Shown: positions 12,130-25,465, numbered from the stretch's first letter. The stretch: DNA of 64,000 bases from Sphagnum magellanicum (GCA_021904315.1 CM038925.1:1428501-1492500); one strand, 5' to 3'. Numbers and translations are program-made. The notes: generated by a model from the sequence alone, not told the origin.

Positions 12130-13812
12130 AAATATAACCTAGTTGAAATGAGTAACTATGTAAACTAACAATTTATGGAATTGAAACTTAAAGGATTGTG
12201 AACCATTTTTATAGCCAAAATTTGATACCCAAATGTATCCGATGCTATTTTCAGAAGGCTTTCGAAAGGCATGAGTTTGATGTACCAAGTATTTAAAGAC
12301 AAGACTAAGAGGTGAGGAACATCTACTGCATCCTAGTTGTTCTTGTCCTTTATGAATTACTACCCCATGCCTAACTTTAATATAATCAAAGGCTTTTGCG
12401 AAAGAAGAAAAGAAACCTAATGTCGTGATCAAAGGGAGGAAAGGAGGAGGAGGGGGAAGAAAAAAGAAGCCTACGTAGGTTAGTTTCCAAGAATTTGTGA
12501 ACATGTTGTTCGAAATTGACAATTGGAATTATCGCTATAATGTAAAGATTAGGCTTTTATGTGTTTGCTTTCATCTTTGAAAACACATTACAACAAACCT
12601 TTTCTTTTGAGCACGATCAACTAGCATAAAAAGGAAAAAGAACATTGCATGGCACCCCCAAAAGCCCTAGCTCCAAGGCTGAAGCTCTCAACAACCCCAC
12701 AAATTGCATCATAGCTTACTTATTACTCAACAACAACGACAAGACCCTTATTGTTTTTTCTCTTTCTTTCATCTCAACCCAAACACCTAAAAACTGTAAT
12801 AAAAAATGATGGCCCCCAAGTATGACAATAATCTACCCATCATCATCACATTTGCTAGAAACAAAGTTAGAATGATCATCATAGATAAACTAAACCCTAA
12901 AAAAACTTATTTCTCACCATCTTTGTTAGTCCAATCAATTAGTCTTGTGCTACAATCTTCTTCCACAATTCATGCAACACATCATTCTAGGGCTTGGAGG
13001 GAAAAATAAAAAGGAAAAAGAAAATTTCTATCATGAAAATGTAGAGAAGGTACCATTATGTAGGAGATACCTAGATGTGTATTATGCTAATTTGCGTGAA
13101 AGAGTCAATGCAATCTTTAAGAGAAGAAGAAGGGTCGCCACAACAATTGAACTTGCTACACAACATTCGCCATCACTGCTGTTTTTTAGAAAAAAAATGA
13201 AAAAAAAACTGCTCAAATTCCCATCATTTCGGCACATAATTGTTAAACTTTGATCATTTTGGCACATAATTGTTGATTGGTCGACCATTTATAATTATCA
13301 TGGTCATGCTGTAATTATTTCAATGACGAAAAAAAACCCTATACTTGGTCTACATAAACCAATTTTGCTAATCATTGTCATTGGAAGAAATTAATTTCCA
13401 AAATTAACAATTGCCACCCACCAACATCCCCACAACCATTATTGTTACATTTCAAGGTGAGAGCTTGACTTTTATGCATTTTTGACCTTCTAAATCTCCT
13501 TTTTTTTTCATGTTGATGGTTTTAATATTTGTAAGATTAATTTTGTTGTAGATGAAACAACATTAAATTCATGAAATCATACGTAATTTTCACAACACTA
13601 ATTTAAAATCTAACAAAAAAAAAATGTAATCATAATTTCATGAAAGACCTTGTTCACATCATGTCACACCATTATTTTCATCACAAATAATAACAATGCG
13701 AGTTGCCACAATTATTTACATACTTTATGAATTTTGAGCAAAACTAAATTTCAATGATAGATGTAAGTAAATATGCAATAATCAACCCCAAAAATCTCTA
13801 GCAAACTAAAAC
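12130..13812. other. Intergenic DNA with a short 30 bp direct repeat
   Basis: No gene is recognised. The phrase ATCATTT(C/T)GGCACATAATTGTT occurs at 13223-13244 and again at 13253-13274, a 30 bp period with one difference. Frames around 12800-13250 are short and match nothing I know. Confidence 0.45.
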
Positions 13813-13813
13813 A

Positions 13814-14140
13814 TTTGTCTTTAGTCTTTTAATTGCATTTTTTGGATGCTATTGTAAAAGAAGAGTCCATTCAATTAAAAAACCCCAAAAGATCAACATT
13901 TGAGTCTTGAGTTTTTATTGCATTTTCTTAAAAGATTGGTGGAAGAAGATTTAGTTGGATTTCAAAACCCCAAAATATCAACGTTTTTGGTCAAGTGAAT
14001 TTTGGTTACATTTCAAAAAACAATGGTGGAAGAAGACTAGGTTCAATTTCAAAACCCAAAAAGTTTATATTTGTGTCTTAATATTTTTGCATTTCCATTC
14101 AGAATGATCGAAGAAAATTTAGTTGTGATGTTGGTTAACA
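13814..14140. repeat. Tandem array, four ~85 bp units
   Basis: Units start near 13814, 13899, 13984 and 14070 with a TTTG(A/T)GTCTT-like opening. Each runs through a TTGCATTTT-like stretch, then GAAGAAGA(T/C)T(T/A), then TTTCAAAACCCCAAAA and an AT-rich end. The period is 85-86 bp. The last unit loses similarity in its second half. The array has no sequence similarity that I can see to the ~85 bp array at 11.9 kb. Confidence 0.7.
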
Positions 14141-14559
14141 CTCAAGACATTGATGTTGCAACTAATCAAGAATGTCGCAATCTATATCAATCCTCATACA
14201 AGGTTCAAACAATATTAATCCTCATTTCAAGCTACACAACAAGTTTTGTGAAGATGAGATGATTCATTTGATTTTTCATTGCACATGTCAATAGTAAAAA
14301 TCATAATCAATTTGATAGTAGAAAACCATATGTGCCCATTTGCACAAGAGATGTGAAAACTTGATGTTGGAAATAGAAGAAGCAAACAAAAGAAAAACAC
14401 CATAACTTTTTTCAACAAGTAGTACATGATTTGTACTTTCGTAAATCCCCAATTACACTATAGTCTCTTCAAAACTAGAAAGAACTTGTAGAGTTTTTCT
14501 AGTGTTATATGAAGAGTGCATACCTTTGAAAATTGCCAAAAAAAAACAAGTAGATTTTT
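14141..14559. other. Intergenic DNA, nothing recognised
   Basis: AT-rich sequence with short frames only. It leads into the GC-richer upstream region of SEC31. Confidence 0.45.
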
Positions 14560-15178
14560 TTGGGTGCATGTGGATAGCACCTTACCTTAGGCCCTAACAA
14601 GGCAATTGTTTGAGTCCTTGCCTTGTTAGGACCCTCATCCCAAGAACAAGAAACTCTATTCTCAATCCGTACCTTACATTGAGGGCTAGCTTGGGGGAAG
14701 GAAAGCCGTGATGGGTCCAGCCCTAGGGGTCCCGAACTTCCCTCCCCTCCCCCCGGGCCCGAACGAGCGTCGACTAGGTCCTGGACACGGCCCTTCCTCC
14801 TTCCTGTGCTGCGCAGGGGAACGAAGGAAGCAGCAGCCTGGGGTACGTAGCATTTCTCCTTGTGATCTGTTCTTGTGCTCTTGGGGGTGATCATCGCCGT
14901 TTCGCACATTTTGTTGTTGTCTGGGGTGGTTGGTGCCTAGCTCCTGCTTCTCTTGTCGCTGGTTTTGGGTATTGGGTTGCTGTAGTTTTCCAGTATTGGA
15001 ATGAGATTGCAACACTTGCCGTGGAGAGGAAAGCAGTCGGAGGATTGCGTGTGGGACGTGGGTCCGATTCGGGTGTGACCACAGATCCGAGAAAGAAGAG
15101 GTGAAGGAGAGACACAGAAAAAGAGAGGGAGAACGAGAGATAGAGAGATAGAGAGAGGAGGAGGAGGAGGAGAATAGG
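14560..15178 (+). promoter_or_regulatory. SEC31 upstream region and 5' leader
   Basis: Base composition shifts sharply to GC-rich here, as expected for an active gene start. A perfect 13 bp stem (14593-14605 with 14618-14630, 12 nt loop) lies at its left end. A C/G-rich block lies at 14730-14770. A purine-rich GAGA tract at about 15090-15176 runs up to the start codon and is probably 5' leader. No TATA box is obvious. The exact start of transcription is unknown. Confidence 0.5.
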
Positions 15179-18100
15179 ATGGCGTTGAAATCGATACAGA
15201 GATCGGCCACTGTTGCATTTGCGCCGATGGCGCAGATGATGGCGGTGGGAACAATGGCAGGTGCCATAGATCTGAGCTTCAGCTCGTCGGCGAACTTGGA
15301 GTTGCTGAAGCTGGATTTCGCCAGCACGGAGTTGGATCTGCCAGTACTCAGCTCATGTGTCACGGTAGAACGCTTCAACCGCTTGTCATGGGGCACCTTT
15401 GGAGTAGGAAGCTTGGAGGAGTTTCCTCTGGGCGTCATTGCGGGTGGTCTTGCCGATGGTTCCATCCATCTCTGGAATCCTGCCAAGCTCATCAGGTTGG
15501 CTTTGTTTTTTTTCCTCTAGCCCAACCCCCTAACCCTAAACCTTTCTTCTTCCGTTTTCATGCATGCGGCATCGTCTAGGGTTTTTCCAAGCACATGCTC
15601 TCTCTCTCTCTCTTCCCCCCCACCCCTTCCTCATGGCTCTTGTCTTTAGAAACTCTTTGGACCCAGCTTTTGGAAGCTATTCTGCAATAAAAATTTTGCA
15701 TTACAAATTTACTGCTGAGATTTATTGCGTGTTACCTCTTGTTGTGGGCAGTGAAGATGAAGCTGAAAGAGAAGCAGCTGCAATTGCAAAGCCACATACA
15801 CATACTGGTGCTGTGAGTTCAAGAGCTCTCTTTACTCTCTTACATTTCTCCTCTTGCAATAGTAGTGTTACTTACTCATCAGTTTCCATTCTGTGAAGAG
15901 ATCAGCTTCTTCTTCTTCTTCTTACCTATCTCTCTACCTTTTGTGCTGTTCATCTCTGCTCAAGAAGAGCCTGCATATAGTCGGATCCAGATTTCCTCAT
16001 GCAAAACAGGGGATTTCTCAATCTGAGGGAAATCAATGCTTTGATTGCAATCCATGGTGCTGTACCGATTCTTAGGTTTTCATGGCTGCATCTCCTTAAT
16101 CACACCACCAACAATTGCTTTGAAACCCAAACCAACATGGAATCACCTTTCTTCAATCCAAAGAAGTGGCAGAGGAAGAAAGCTCCTGACACAAGCTAAT
16201 TGCTTGGCATCAATTGAGAAAGCAGTGGCAGAGGCAGAGAAAAAAAAATTCACTCAAGAACTGCTGAAATATGCTGAAAACAACAAATGGATAATGGAGG
16301 ATTTGCTTTCAGGAACACAATTGAAGATTTTGTGATCTTCACATTTGTTGCAGAAGTGAGAGAACTTGGGGTTTTATGAGAAAAGGAGCGGCAGCAGTAT
16401 CTTTCTTATGTTTGTGTGATTGGAACATTCTAGGTCCGGGGACTGGAGTTCAACGTGTTGTCACCACACTTGCTAGCATCTGGAGGAGATGATGGTGATT
16501 TGTACATCTGGGACATATCAACTCCTTCATCTTTGTCACATTATCCTTCACTTAGGGTGAGTGAGTGAGTGAGTGAGTTTTTTATGCAAGCTTCTGTAGA
16601 AGATATCTGCTCACTCACTTGTGGTTGTTACTTTTTTCTGTCTCTCTCTCACTCTCTTGTTCCTCCTGGGTCTGATTTTTTCTTTCCACCATCTTCAGGG
16701 TGGCATCCAAGGTGAATTGAGTTATGTGTCTTGGAATCGCAAGGTGCAAAACATCCTAGCATCGACATCATTTAGTGGAACTTCTGGTGAGATGGTGGTT
16801 TTGTCTTGTGCAAATTTGTTGTGTTTCAGTTGCTTTGAAAGTGGAGGATTAATCCATTGTTGTAGCGGTCTGGTTGTCATAGAAGGCGGAGTTTTTTTCT
16901 TTTCCTGCATGTGGCTGTGCCATTATTGAAAGCTCTTTTTGTTGTGTATGTGTTTTGATGGGTTGTAAAACAGTGGTCTGGGATTTGAGGCGTCAGAAGC
17001 CAGTTATCAGGTAACTGTGCAACTGCATGACTACTTTGGGTTATGGAAATTGGAATGATGCTCGCTGTCACCTAATTCATAGTTTTTTGATGCAAGTAGG
17101 GTTTGTTGGAAATATTCTGGCAAAGGTTTGAGATTGGTTAATAATGAATGCTGCAGTTTCACAGATCCAACAAGCCGACGCCGCTGTTCCACTTTACAGT
17201 GGAACCCAGATGTTGCAACCCAGCTCATTGTTGCATCTGATGATGACCGTTCACCTTCTTTGCAGGTGTGTACCAGAGCTTGCATTCTTGCTCCTCAACC
17301 ACCCCTCCTTTCTGGTTGCCAGTATGGACTTCCTTGTTTAACACATTTGTAGTGTTTGCTGTTGCATAATATTTTTGTCCCTTATGTGAGCTTGTGTTGT
17401 TTTGGCTATGATGAAGGTCTGGGACTTGCGGAATTCAGTCTCACCTTTGAAGGAGCTTGTTGGACATACGAAGGGTAACATTTGCTGGCCTTGCTCAAGG
17501 GCCTGCCTGCCTTTGAATAAGCTGAAGGCTGATTGTGTCTTCAAACATTTGCCAGGAAGAATGTAGAATCGCTCATTGTGAAGAAGAAATGATATATGTT
17601 GATGGTATTTTGGGATTGTTGTTTCAGGAGTGCTTGCAATGGCATGGTGCCCAAGTGACAGTTCTCTCTTGCTGTCTTGTGCCAAGGACAATCAAACTCT
17701 CTGTTGGGACACTCTTTCTGGACAGGTCTCCTCCTCACAAACCTTTCAAACCTGAGGATGTGACCCACACCCATTTGCAGAGCATTTTTGGTTGGGTATT
17801 GACTGTGTGTTGCAGGTTGTTGATTTAGTTGCAGGAAAGCCAGATTGTCAAAGAGGGGAGAGCTCTTGAAGAGAGAGAGATGGACTTTAGTTCATTGAGA
17901 ATGGAACTTTTTTCTGTTGACTCTAGTAAAGCTGACTTGCTTTCAGGTCCTGTGTGAGCTTCCTGCTAGCGGCAACTGGAATTTTGATGTGCAATGGTCA
18001 CCTTGCACACCCGGTGTACTGTCAACCTCCTCGTTCGATGGCCAGATCGGTATTTACAATATAGAGGTACTTGATCTATAGACTCTGATGGTTTCCGTTT

Positions 18101-21100
18101 GTGGCCTCTCCAGCAGATTTTGTGATTATGTCTCTTATTGATGTTTATTAATCTGTGTAGGCATGCAGCAGAGCACCATTGAATCATTCTCTTTTTGGTG
18201 GAGACCTGAGCAAAAATGACTATTCTACAGGTACTGCTGCTGGAACCTATGTGTTGGTTAATCCGGTATTTCAATTGTGGCTATCTTTGATGTTGCATGC
18301 ATGCTTCAGTGGAGAAACTTTTGAAAGCTTGAGGATTAGGGAGTTTGCATATCATGGGAGTCAATATGGTTGTGGTGGGGATGCAGCACTGACAAAGGCA
18401 CCCAAGTGGTTGAAGAGACCTGTTGGTGTCAGCTTTGGATTTGGAGGCAAGCTTGTGTCATTTTATCCAAAGAAAGGCGCTCCAGCAAGCTCAGAGGTAA
18501 TTGAGGGAAAGACAAAGGGAGGACTTGTGGAGGCCAGTGTACTGATGCTTGTTTGAATATAATGAACTATTGGGTTGACTTTATTCTGTCTTGGGGAATG
18601 CCAGGTCCGAATCCATAGTTTAATCACGGAGGAAGGTCTTGTGAAACGATCTACCGAGTTTGAAGAAGCAATTGCCGGTGGGGAGAGGTCTTCCATGCGC
18701 AACTTCTGTGAATCCAAGGCCTCAGCTGCTGGGTAATCAAACTCATAAACATGTATAGAGGAGAGGGGGGGTGGGGGGGTTCTGAGCAATGAATTTCTAG
18801 AGAGGAAGGTCCATGTAGGTCATGTTTATGAGCTGGTCATGGATGTTTGTGGTGGTGAGGAAAGCTGACACTGAATTGAGGATGCATTTTAATGACCTCC
18901 CTGTGCAGGTCGGAAGAAGAGAGAGAAACTTGGAGCTTGCTCAGAATCTTGTTTGAAGAGGAGGCTCGGGGACAGTTGTTGTTGAGTCATTTTGGGTTTT
19001 CAGTGAAGCCCACACAAAATGGGGAAATTGGTCCCTTGGAGGACAATACAGTTGTAGGTGAAGAGTTTCTCAATTTGAGCTTGAAGGATGACAGCAGCAG
19101 CCCTAATGAGGATGCAGTGCCCGCACCTGTTATCACTGTGGAGGAGACAACTTTGGCAAGTGCAGATGATGGTGAAGATTTCTTTGACAAACTTGAGATT
19201 CCTCCAACACCAACAGACGACAATGGTCCTTCACTTAACATTCAGAGTAATGAGGAAGCTCATGTCACAGAGCAGGAAGCTGGTGACAAAGTACCCATAC
19301 TTGCAGACTCTGGAGAATCTGGAGCAGATGATGAATCTGAGGCAGCTATTCAGCGTGCGTTAGTGGCAGGTGACTTCAAAGCTGCAGTTGACCATTGCCT
19401 TGCTGCAAATCGAATGGCAGATGCACTAGTCATTGCTGGTGTTGGTGGAGCTGCTCTGTGGGAGAGCACCCAAAACATCTACATCCAGAGAACTCGGAGG
19501 CAGAGGCCTTACTTGAAGGTAACACAACAACCATATATCATCAAAAGGATTTGCAAATGTTCTGATATCCAGATACTGTAACCTGCATGTCTTATTTCTT
19601 AAGATTGTTTTCTATGTGGCTTGGTTCTTTCTACAAAGTTACACTACTACCAGTGTGGTCAATGATCTGTGGGTGTCAAAGCTCAGAAAGGGTTCATGTG
19701 TGTTATTGCAGGTGCTGTCGGCCATCATCAATAATGACTTACAAGGGTTGGTGGATAGTAGGCCTCTCAAGGCCTGGAAAGAAACACTCGCCTTGATTTT
19801 CACTGTATGTATCTTTTTTTCCAGTCCTCCAGGCCTTTTTCAAACTGAAAATGCAACACAAATGACATACTTTCTGATTGTGCCTCTGCTGCTAGGTTAC
19901 TGTACAAGCTTCATGCACGTGTGATGGATTACCATCTGATGTACCGTTGTACAGTATGTTGATGTACAGTGAGATCTTTTCTGGGTAGGATGGGTTTCTT
20001 TTGCATCTCTTGCAGCCGAATATGAAGAGCTTGATTGTGTGGCTTCTGCACTGAAAAGCTTTTCAGTAATTAGAAGTCTTAATTTGTGTGCATGTTGGGG
20101 TTCTGGTGGAAACAGTATGCATATGCGCAGAGTGATCAATGGACAAAACTTTGCGATGCCTTAGGTGCTCGTCTGGATGCTGGCCATGAGACATATGCAG
20201 CAACATGGTGTTACATCTGTGCTGGCAATGTGGAGAAAGCTGTGGACATCTGGGCAAGGACATTGAATGTCAGAAATGGTGGTGTGGATTTTGTGGATTT
20301 GCTACAGGTAAGAGGTGGCTGTTCATTTAAGGATCATCAGAAGTGTAGATTGGCAATGCATCGTTGGAGTCTAGATTGTAATGCATGGCTTATTTCTGAA
20401 ATAACATGAGCATTGAAATGGTCACACCATTGCCATGTGCAGGATGTGATGGAAAAATCTGTGGTACTAGGGCTGGCAAGTGGTACAAAACAGGTGAGTG
20501 CATCCTTGGCGCGGTTGGTGTGTTATTATGCCGAGTTGTTGGCCAGTCAAGGGCTGCTGACTACTGCTCTTGAATACCTGAACCTGTCATCATCTGATGA
20601 TGCACCTGAAGAGCTGAAAGCCTTGCGTGATCGCATCACTCAGAGTATCCAAGGTACACAAGATTTCTGATGTCTGATATTGATAATTCTCCTTTTGCTG
20701 CTGCTGCTCTTAATATGTTAACCTCAGTGATTGTGATACCATTACTACTCAATTTAAGGATAAAGGTCTGCTGGGATGGGGATTCATGGTTTTACGAAGC
20801 TCTGCAATTGGTAGATGCCTGAAAATGTGGATACATGTGACTTGGGTTGTGAACTTTTTTTGCTGCTCTAGTTGAGAACAAATGGGAAGCACCGGTGAAG
20901 GAGTTCCAGCTAGAGCCGCAGTCAAATCCACCCACTGAGAATCTTCAATTTTCCTACCCAACTCCTCAGCCAGCATCTTACTATCCGGTTAGCACTAAAC
21001 TTGGAACTTCATGCATGATGAATGTCACATGTGACTTCATGCTGGTAATACTTCTTTTGATTTGCTGCAATTTTTTCCTGCTGGGAAGTGTGTGTTTCTA

Positions 21101-23320
21101 CTTTTTGCACGAGCTTTGCTCTCAAGTCCTCATGAGGGAGGCATGTCACCTCAGTTGATGGTTCTGACATAATTCAATCTGCGATACTTGTTTCTGCAGC
21201 AGGAGACATATCGGCAAGAGAGTACCAGTTCGCCACAGTATTCGAATCCATACCAGCCAAGTCAGCACACATTCTCATCAGCGCCTTCTCACACATACTA
21301 CCCCACTGCACATCCTCCTGTAAGTTGCTTGATTTTCCAATTAGGTGTTTCCTGCAAGGACATGGGAGGTTCTAGTTTTTTCCGAATGAATGGGAAAGCT
21401 TCTTGGTGCACCTCTGACTTGATCAGATTGATGACACATTGCCAGCAGAAATGAGACATGAATAGGGCTCAATTGCTCATTGTTGTATATTCTCTACACA
21501 AGCAATCATAGTTTGATTTGCTGATTTCTTCTGTGTCTTTTCTGATCTTCTCATTGAGCCTCTCTCAGCACAGTCATTTGTCTGGAATGGTTGAGATGTC
21601 TTATGCACATGACTGTTTCCCCTCCCCCCCCTGCCCCCAAGGATTTTTCATGTATTGTGAGCAGGCAATCTGAGTACAGTAAGTGTATGTGACTCAACTC
21701 TGATGGGTTTATTGTATTCCGAGGGTTGGCTTCATGACACTTTGACATGCTGATGATTCAGATGCAGTCAAATTTAGGCAGCCCCCAACTGCAACCGCAG
21801 CCTCCAACAACTTTTGTCCCACAATCCCAGCCTCTGACAGCCTTTGTTCCAGCTCCTCCAACATCAACCCCAACCTTCCAGCCATACGTGCAGCCTCCTG
21901 TGGGTCCCCCTTCTTCATTATATCAGGTATGTGCATAACCCTGTATGGTAAAGTCTGTAGCAGGTCTGGACCATCTGTCTAGGTAGGAGTAGGTGTATGG
22001 GTCTATGTCTATATAACCAGCTAGCAAGACTGAGTTTTATGTATGTTATACTTGTGGGCATGATTTTCTACAGAGAGGTTTTCGGTGTTTAGGGTAGCCA
22101 AAAGATGTGAGATGGTATGATTATTGGTATGGTCATTTTTTTGTGTTTCTAGTTTGTTTGGTGAGGATGGCAGTAAGAGCCATGCTGGTGTAGAATTTAA
22201 GTTTTGACTCCTTTGAATGAGGCAGGCTGGACAACAGCAAGTATATCCAGGAGCAGCTATACCACAGCCAAATGTCATGATACCAGGCCCTGCTGTTAGC
22301 AGCATGCCACCACCCCCACAACCTCGTGGTTTTGTGCCTGTCAGCACACCGTCAGAGCAGGCAGCAGCAATCCAACAGCCTGGAAGTCCCCAAGTCGCCA
22401 GCACAAACACCTTTTCTGCTCCTTCCACTCCTGCTGCCACAGTGCAAACTGCAGATACGTCAAATGTTGCAGGTAACTTCTCTTGTGGCTAGCTTTGTCT
22501 GTGTCAATAATTTTTCGCTGTTTTGACTCAGTGCTGCTCTGAGAGCTCACTTATAGCTCTAAGGAGACCTCACATCACAGACATGACACTGTGTACTTGG
22601 ATACAGCCTAGCAATCATGTATCTAACTAAAGAAATGCAGGAAATTGATGAGTTTCTCTATCTGAGTCCTCTCTTTACTATCATGTGTCCTACAATCTGG
22701 ATTTGTTTGATTGATTTACTTGATGTCCATGGGTTTTCAGCGGAGTTGAAACCAGCAGTGGCAACTTTGACAAGACTGTTCAATGAAACCTCTGATGCTC
22801 TTGGAGGTACTAGAGCTCCACCAGCCAAAAGGCGTGAGATTGATGATAACTCAAGGAAGTTGGGAACACTCTTCGTGAAGCTGAATTCAGCAGATCTCTC
22901 AGCTAATGCCTCTATGAAACTAGTACAACTCTGCCAGGCCCTTGATGTGGGCAACTATGCTACTGCCTTGCAAATACAGGTATCATGACAGTAGCTCTAA
23001 TCTATGTTGACGGTTTGTTTGATGTTTCAATCTTTGTTTTATTTCCAAACTGTTGGAAGTAAATTAGAAGCTAACTTTGATACTACATATTGATGTGGGT
23101 TTACCTGCTCCTGTAAGCTCAGATCACACTCAATCCTGGTGTCTAGTTTTGCTATTGAACACAAAAACTTTGACACAAGCTTTGGAGAGAATGGTGACAA
23201 AGGTGAAATTTTTTTCCTCTGCTTTGGCAGGTGGCTTTGACAACAAGTGATTGGGACGAGTGCAGCTTCTGGTTAGCTGCTTTGAAGCGCATGATCAAAA
23301 CTCGCCAATCTCTGAGATAA
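15179..23320 (+). CDS. SEC31: COPII outer coat protein SEC31, 22 exons
   Basis: SEC31 pairs with SEC13 to form the outer COPII cage on ER-exit vesicles. Exons: 15179-15495, 15752-15812, 16434-16556, 16699-16786, 16974-17010, 17157-17265, 17417-17474, 17628-17725, 17947-18066, 18161-18230, 18387-18496, 18605-18732, 18909-19518, 19712-19804, 20116-20307, 20443-20653, 20872-20987, 21200-21319, 21762-21926, 22226-22472, 22741-22979, 23231-23320. All introns are GT-AG and the total is 3402 bp (1133 aa), in frame. Residues ~1-340 are WD repeats ([44 protein letters not shown]). Then come a WD-like insertion, an acidic stretch (~480-590), the ancestral coatomer helical domain (~590-805, [33 protein letters not shown]), a Pro/Gln-rich SEC23-contact region (~810-1025) and a C-terminal SRA1-like helical domain ([18 protein letters not shown]). 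Length and order match plant SEC31A/B. The start of exon 15 is the least certain joint. Confidence 0.95.
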
Positions 23321-24495
23321 TAGATCTCTCTTCCCTTTCAGAGGTTTTACAATCATTTCTGCATTTGGGGGTTAGCAAGCATTGTCAGTAAGTTGTGTCA
23401 GTTCTGTTTCTGTTAGTCCATACCAGTGTTGTTGATGAGTTGGGGAAGGGTAACATGGTCCCTGCACAATCAGAGTGCAGGAAATTAACAGTACCCTCCC
23501 TTGTGAGTTTCCTAGAGCTAGATATGGTCTGGACACCAGAGTGAAGTATTTGCTCTCCTTGTTTCTTTCACAAGCATTGCTCTCTACACATCAATTTTTG
23601 TCACAGTAAACTCAGTTCACAGGAGTACAGTGCCCTATTCCTTCCATAGGGAACTAGAGTGGGCTCCATCATCAAGCCCACTGTTTTGCCATTTAACATC
23701 ATTGTTGCTCTTGCAGATTCTGACTGACGCCCTCTTTAATTGTCATTGTGCTCAGCACCTAGTGACAAAACTCCTGCTGCCATTTAAATAGCTGTATTTC
23801 TACCTGCACATACACATTATGGAATTCTCTTTTTGATTACAATTTCTTTCTTGTTATTCATGAGACTCATTATTTGAGTTTTTCCTCTGTGCTGATGGGT
23901 TTATTATCCTAATCAGTATTTTGTGAACTTTGAATGTGAAATCCAACATTAAATGACATGTTTGACCTGGAAGTGTTCAATCCCAAGATGTGCATTTCAA
24001 TGTTTGAGGCATGAGACCTGTTGCATTTGCACGTGGATTGTATGATCCAATGTTCATGAGTGTCATTTACTGCATATTCCAAGGTTAAAAATCCAGATGT
24101 GTTAGCATAACCAGCAGGTGGTGTGGGGTGGAGCAGATTACTGCTGGTTACATCAGCCTGGGTGCACCCTTTTGCATTTGTGGTCACAATTTGCCTTAGT
24201 GATCCACCTTTAGCTCTTTCTAGTGCCACATTTTTATTGTATTCAAAGATGCAGCATTTTTGAAAACTGAGCTTCTGATGGGTTGAACAATTGCCTGAGC
24301 CTGAGGTTCACTGTGGCATCAACTTGGAAGGTCTTGCTCTAAAGAGCTTTCAGAATTGTATTGTTTGCATATGAGAATACTTAAGAAGGTTTAAGCAGAT
24401 ACACCTTGTACTGTAAAGACTTTTCATATGCAAGGCGTGTCTGACAAACTACTGATGCTTTCTATGTGCAGTTTCACAACACCAATATTGCAACC

Positions 24496-24599
24496 CTAAC
24501 CAGTATCATGGCTGAGTTTTCCTGATAAGCATGAAAAACTTAAACTTAAGATGTGATAAGATGGCAGTATCAGGAAAACTCAACCATGATGCTGGTTAG
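24496..24599. repeat. 31 bp inverted repeat with 42 nt loop
   Basis: Left arm 24496-24526 starts CTAACCAGTATCATGGCTGA. The right arm 24569-24599 is its reverse complement with two mismatches. This could be a small MITE or fold-back relic or a strong RNA hairpin in the 3' flank of SEC31. No target-site duplication was confirmed. Confidence 0.7.
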
Positions 24600-25346
24600 C
24601 TCAAGAAAAAGAAAACCAAAGACCTTGAGAAAAAAGGCAAGCATATGAAGGGAAAAGGCCACAAAAAGGAAAACCCCAAATTTTTTTTGAAAAGGGAAAC
24701 AAAGGAATTTTGAGACAAGAACTTTGAAGCAAATTGTGAACTTAGAAAAAATCTTCCCCACTTAAGAATGAGAAACCTTTGAAGAAACAGTCAATTTGTA
24801 GTTTTCAAAGCTGGAAGCTCCAAACAGAAACCCTTTCTTTATCAAGCACCTCTCTGGTTTGATTCAAAAGAGACTTTGAAGAGTAACACTTAATTCTTAA
24901 AAGAGATCAATCGATCCTGCCAATTAGGCTATGAAGAAAAGTTTTTGGAGCTGCAAAGTCGTTTCTAAGAACCTCAATAAACTGACTATTGACTACTTCC
25001 AAATTTCATAGAAATCTGAAATAATTGAAATCCACACATGGCATATGAATCATGAAAAAAAAGAATAGAGAAAACAGGAGAGAAAAGAAAATGGAGGAAA
25101 GTTCTGAACAATAATGACAACCACACCCATTCCTGAAAACATAATAGTCTGTCACAAATTCCATGTTTTTGAATAAACATTGCCCTAAAAGCAACAGAAA
25201 ACTGTTGTTTTTGGGGAGGGTGGCCATTTATACCTACTAGCTACAGTTTAACCAGTTCCTTGAAATAATGTTGTAAGTTAAGTCCAAATCTGCCTAGGGA
25301 TAATTGCCACCCTGGCTCCAGTGGAAAACCAAAAAAAACACCTGTC

Positions 25347-25465
25347 TGTATGGTAGTGACCAGCTACCATAACATCCCAATTGACTTCATCACATGCTCG
25401 AAGGGACTCAAACAGCATGTATGGTAGTGGCCAGCTACTATATAACATCCCAATTGACTTCATCA
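25347..25465. repeat. Direct repeat pair, ~46 bp, 71 bp period
   Basis: The phrase TGTATGGTAGTG(A/G)CCAGCTAC followed by AACATCCCAATTGACTTCATCA occurs at 25347-25392 and 25418-25465. The second copy has a small TAT insertion. It is noncoding. Confidence 0.75.

Noticed and set aside
14686..15492. 268-codon minus-strand open frame across the SEC31 start
   Set aside because: It lies antisense to SEC31 exon 1 and its leader. Its low-complexity Ser/Pro stretch comes from the GAGA tract, and no family is recognisable.
15813..16433. An extra SEC31 exon in the 621 bp second intron
   Set aside because: Joining exon 2 (ending KPHTHTGA) directly to exon 3 (VRGLEFN) keeps frame and matches the family spacing, so no extra exon is needed.
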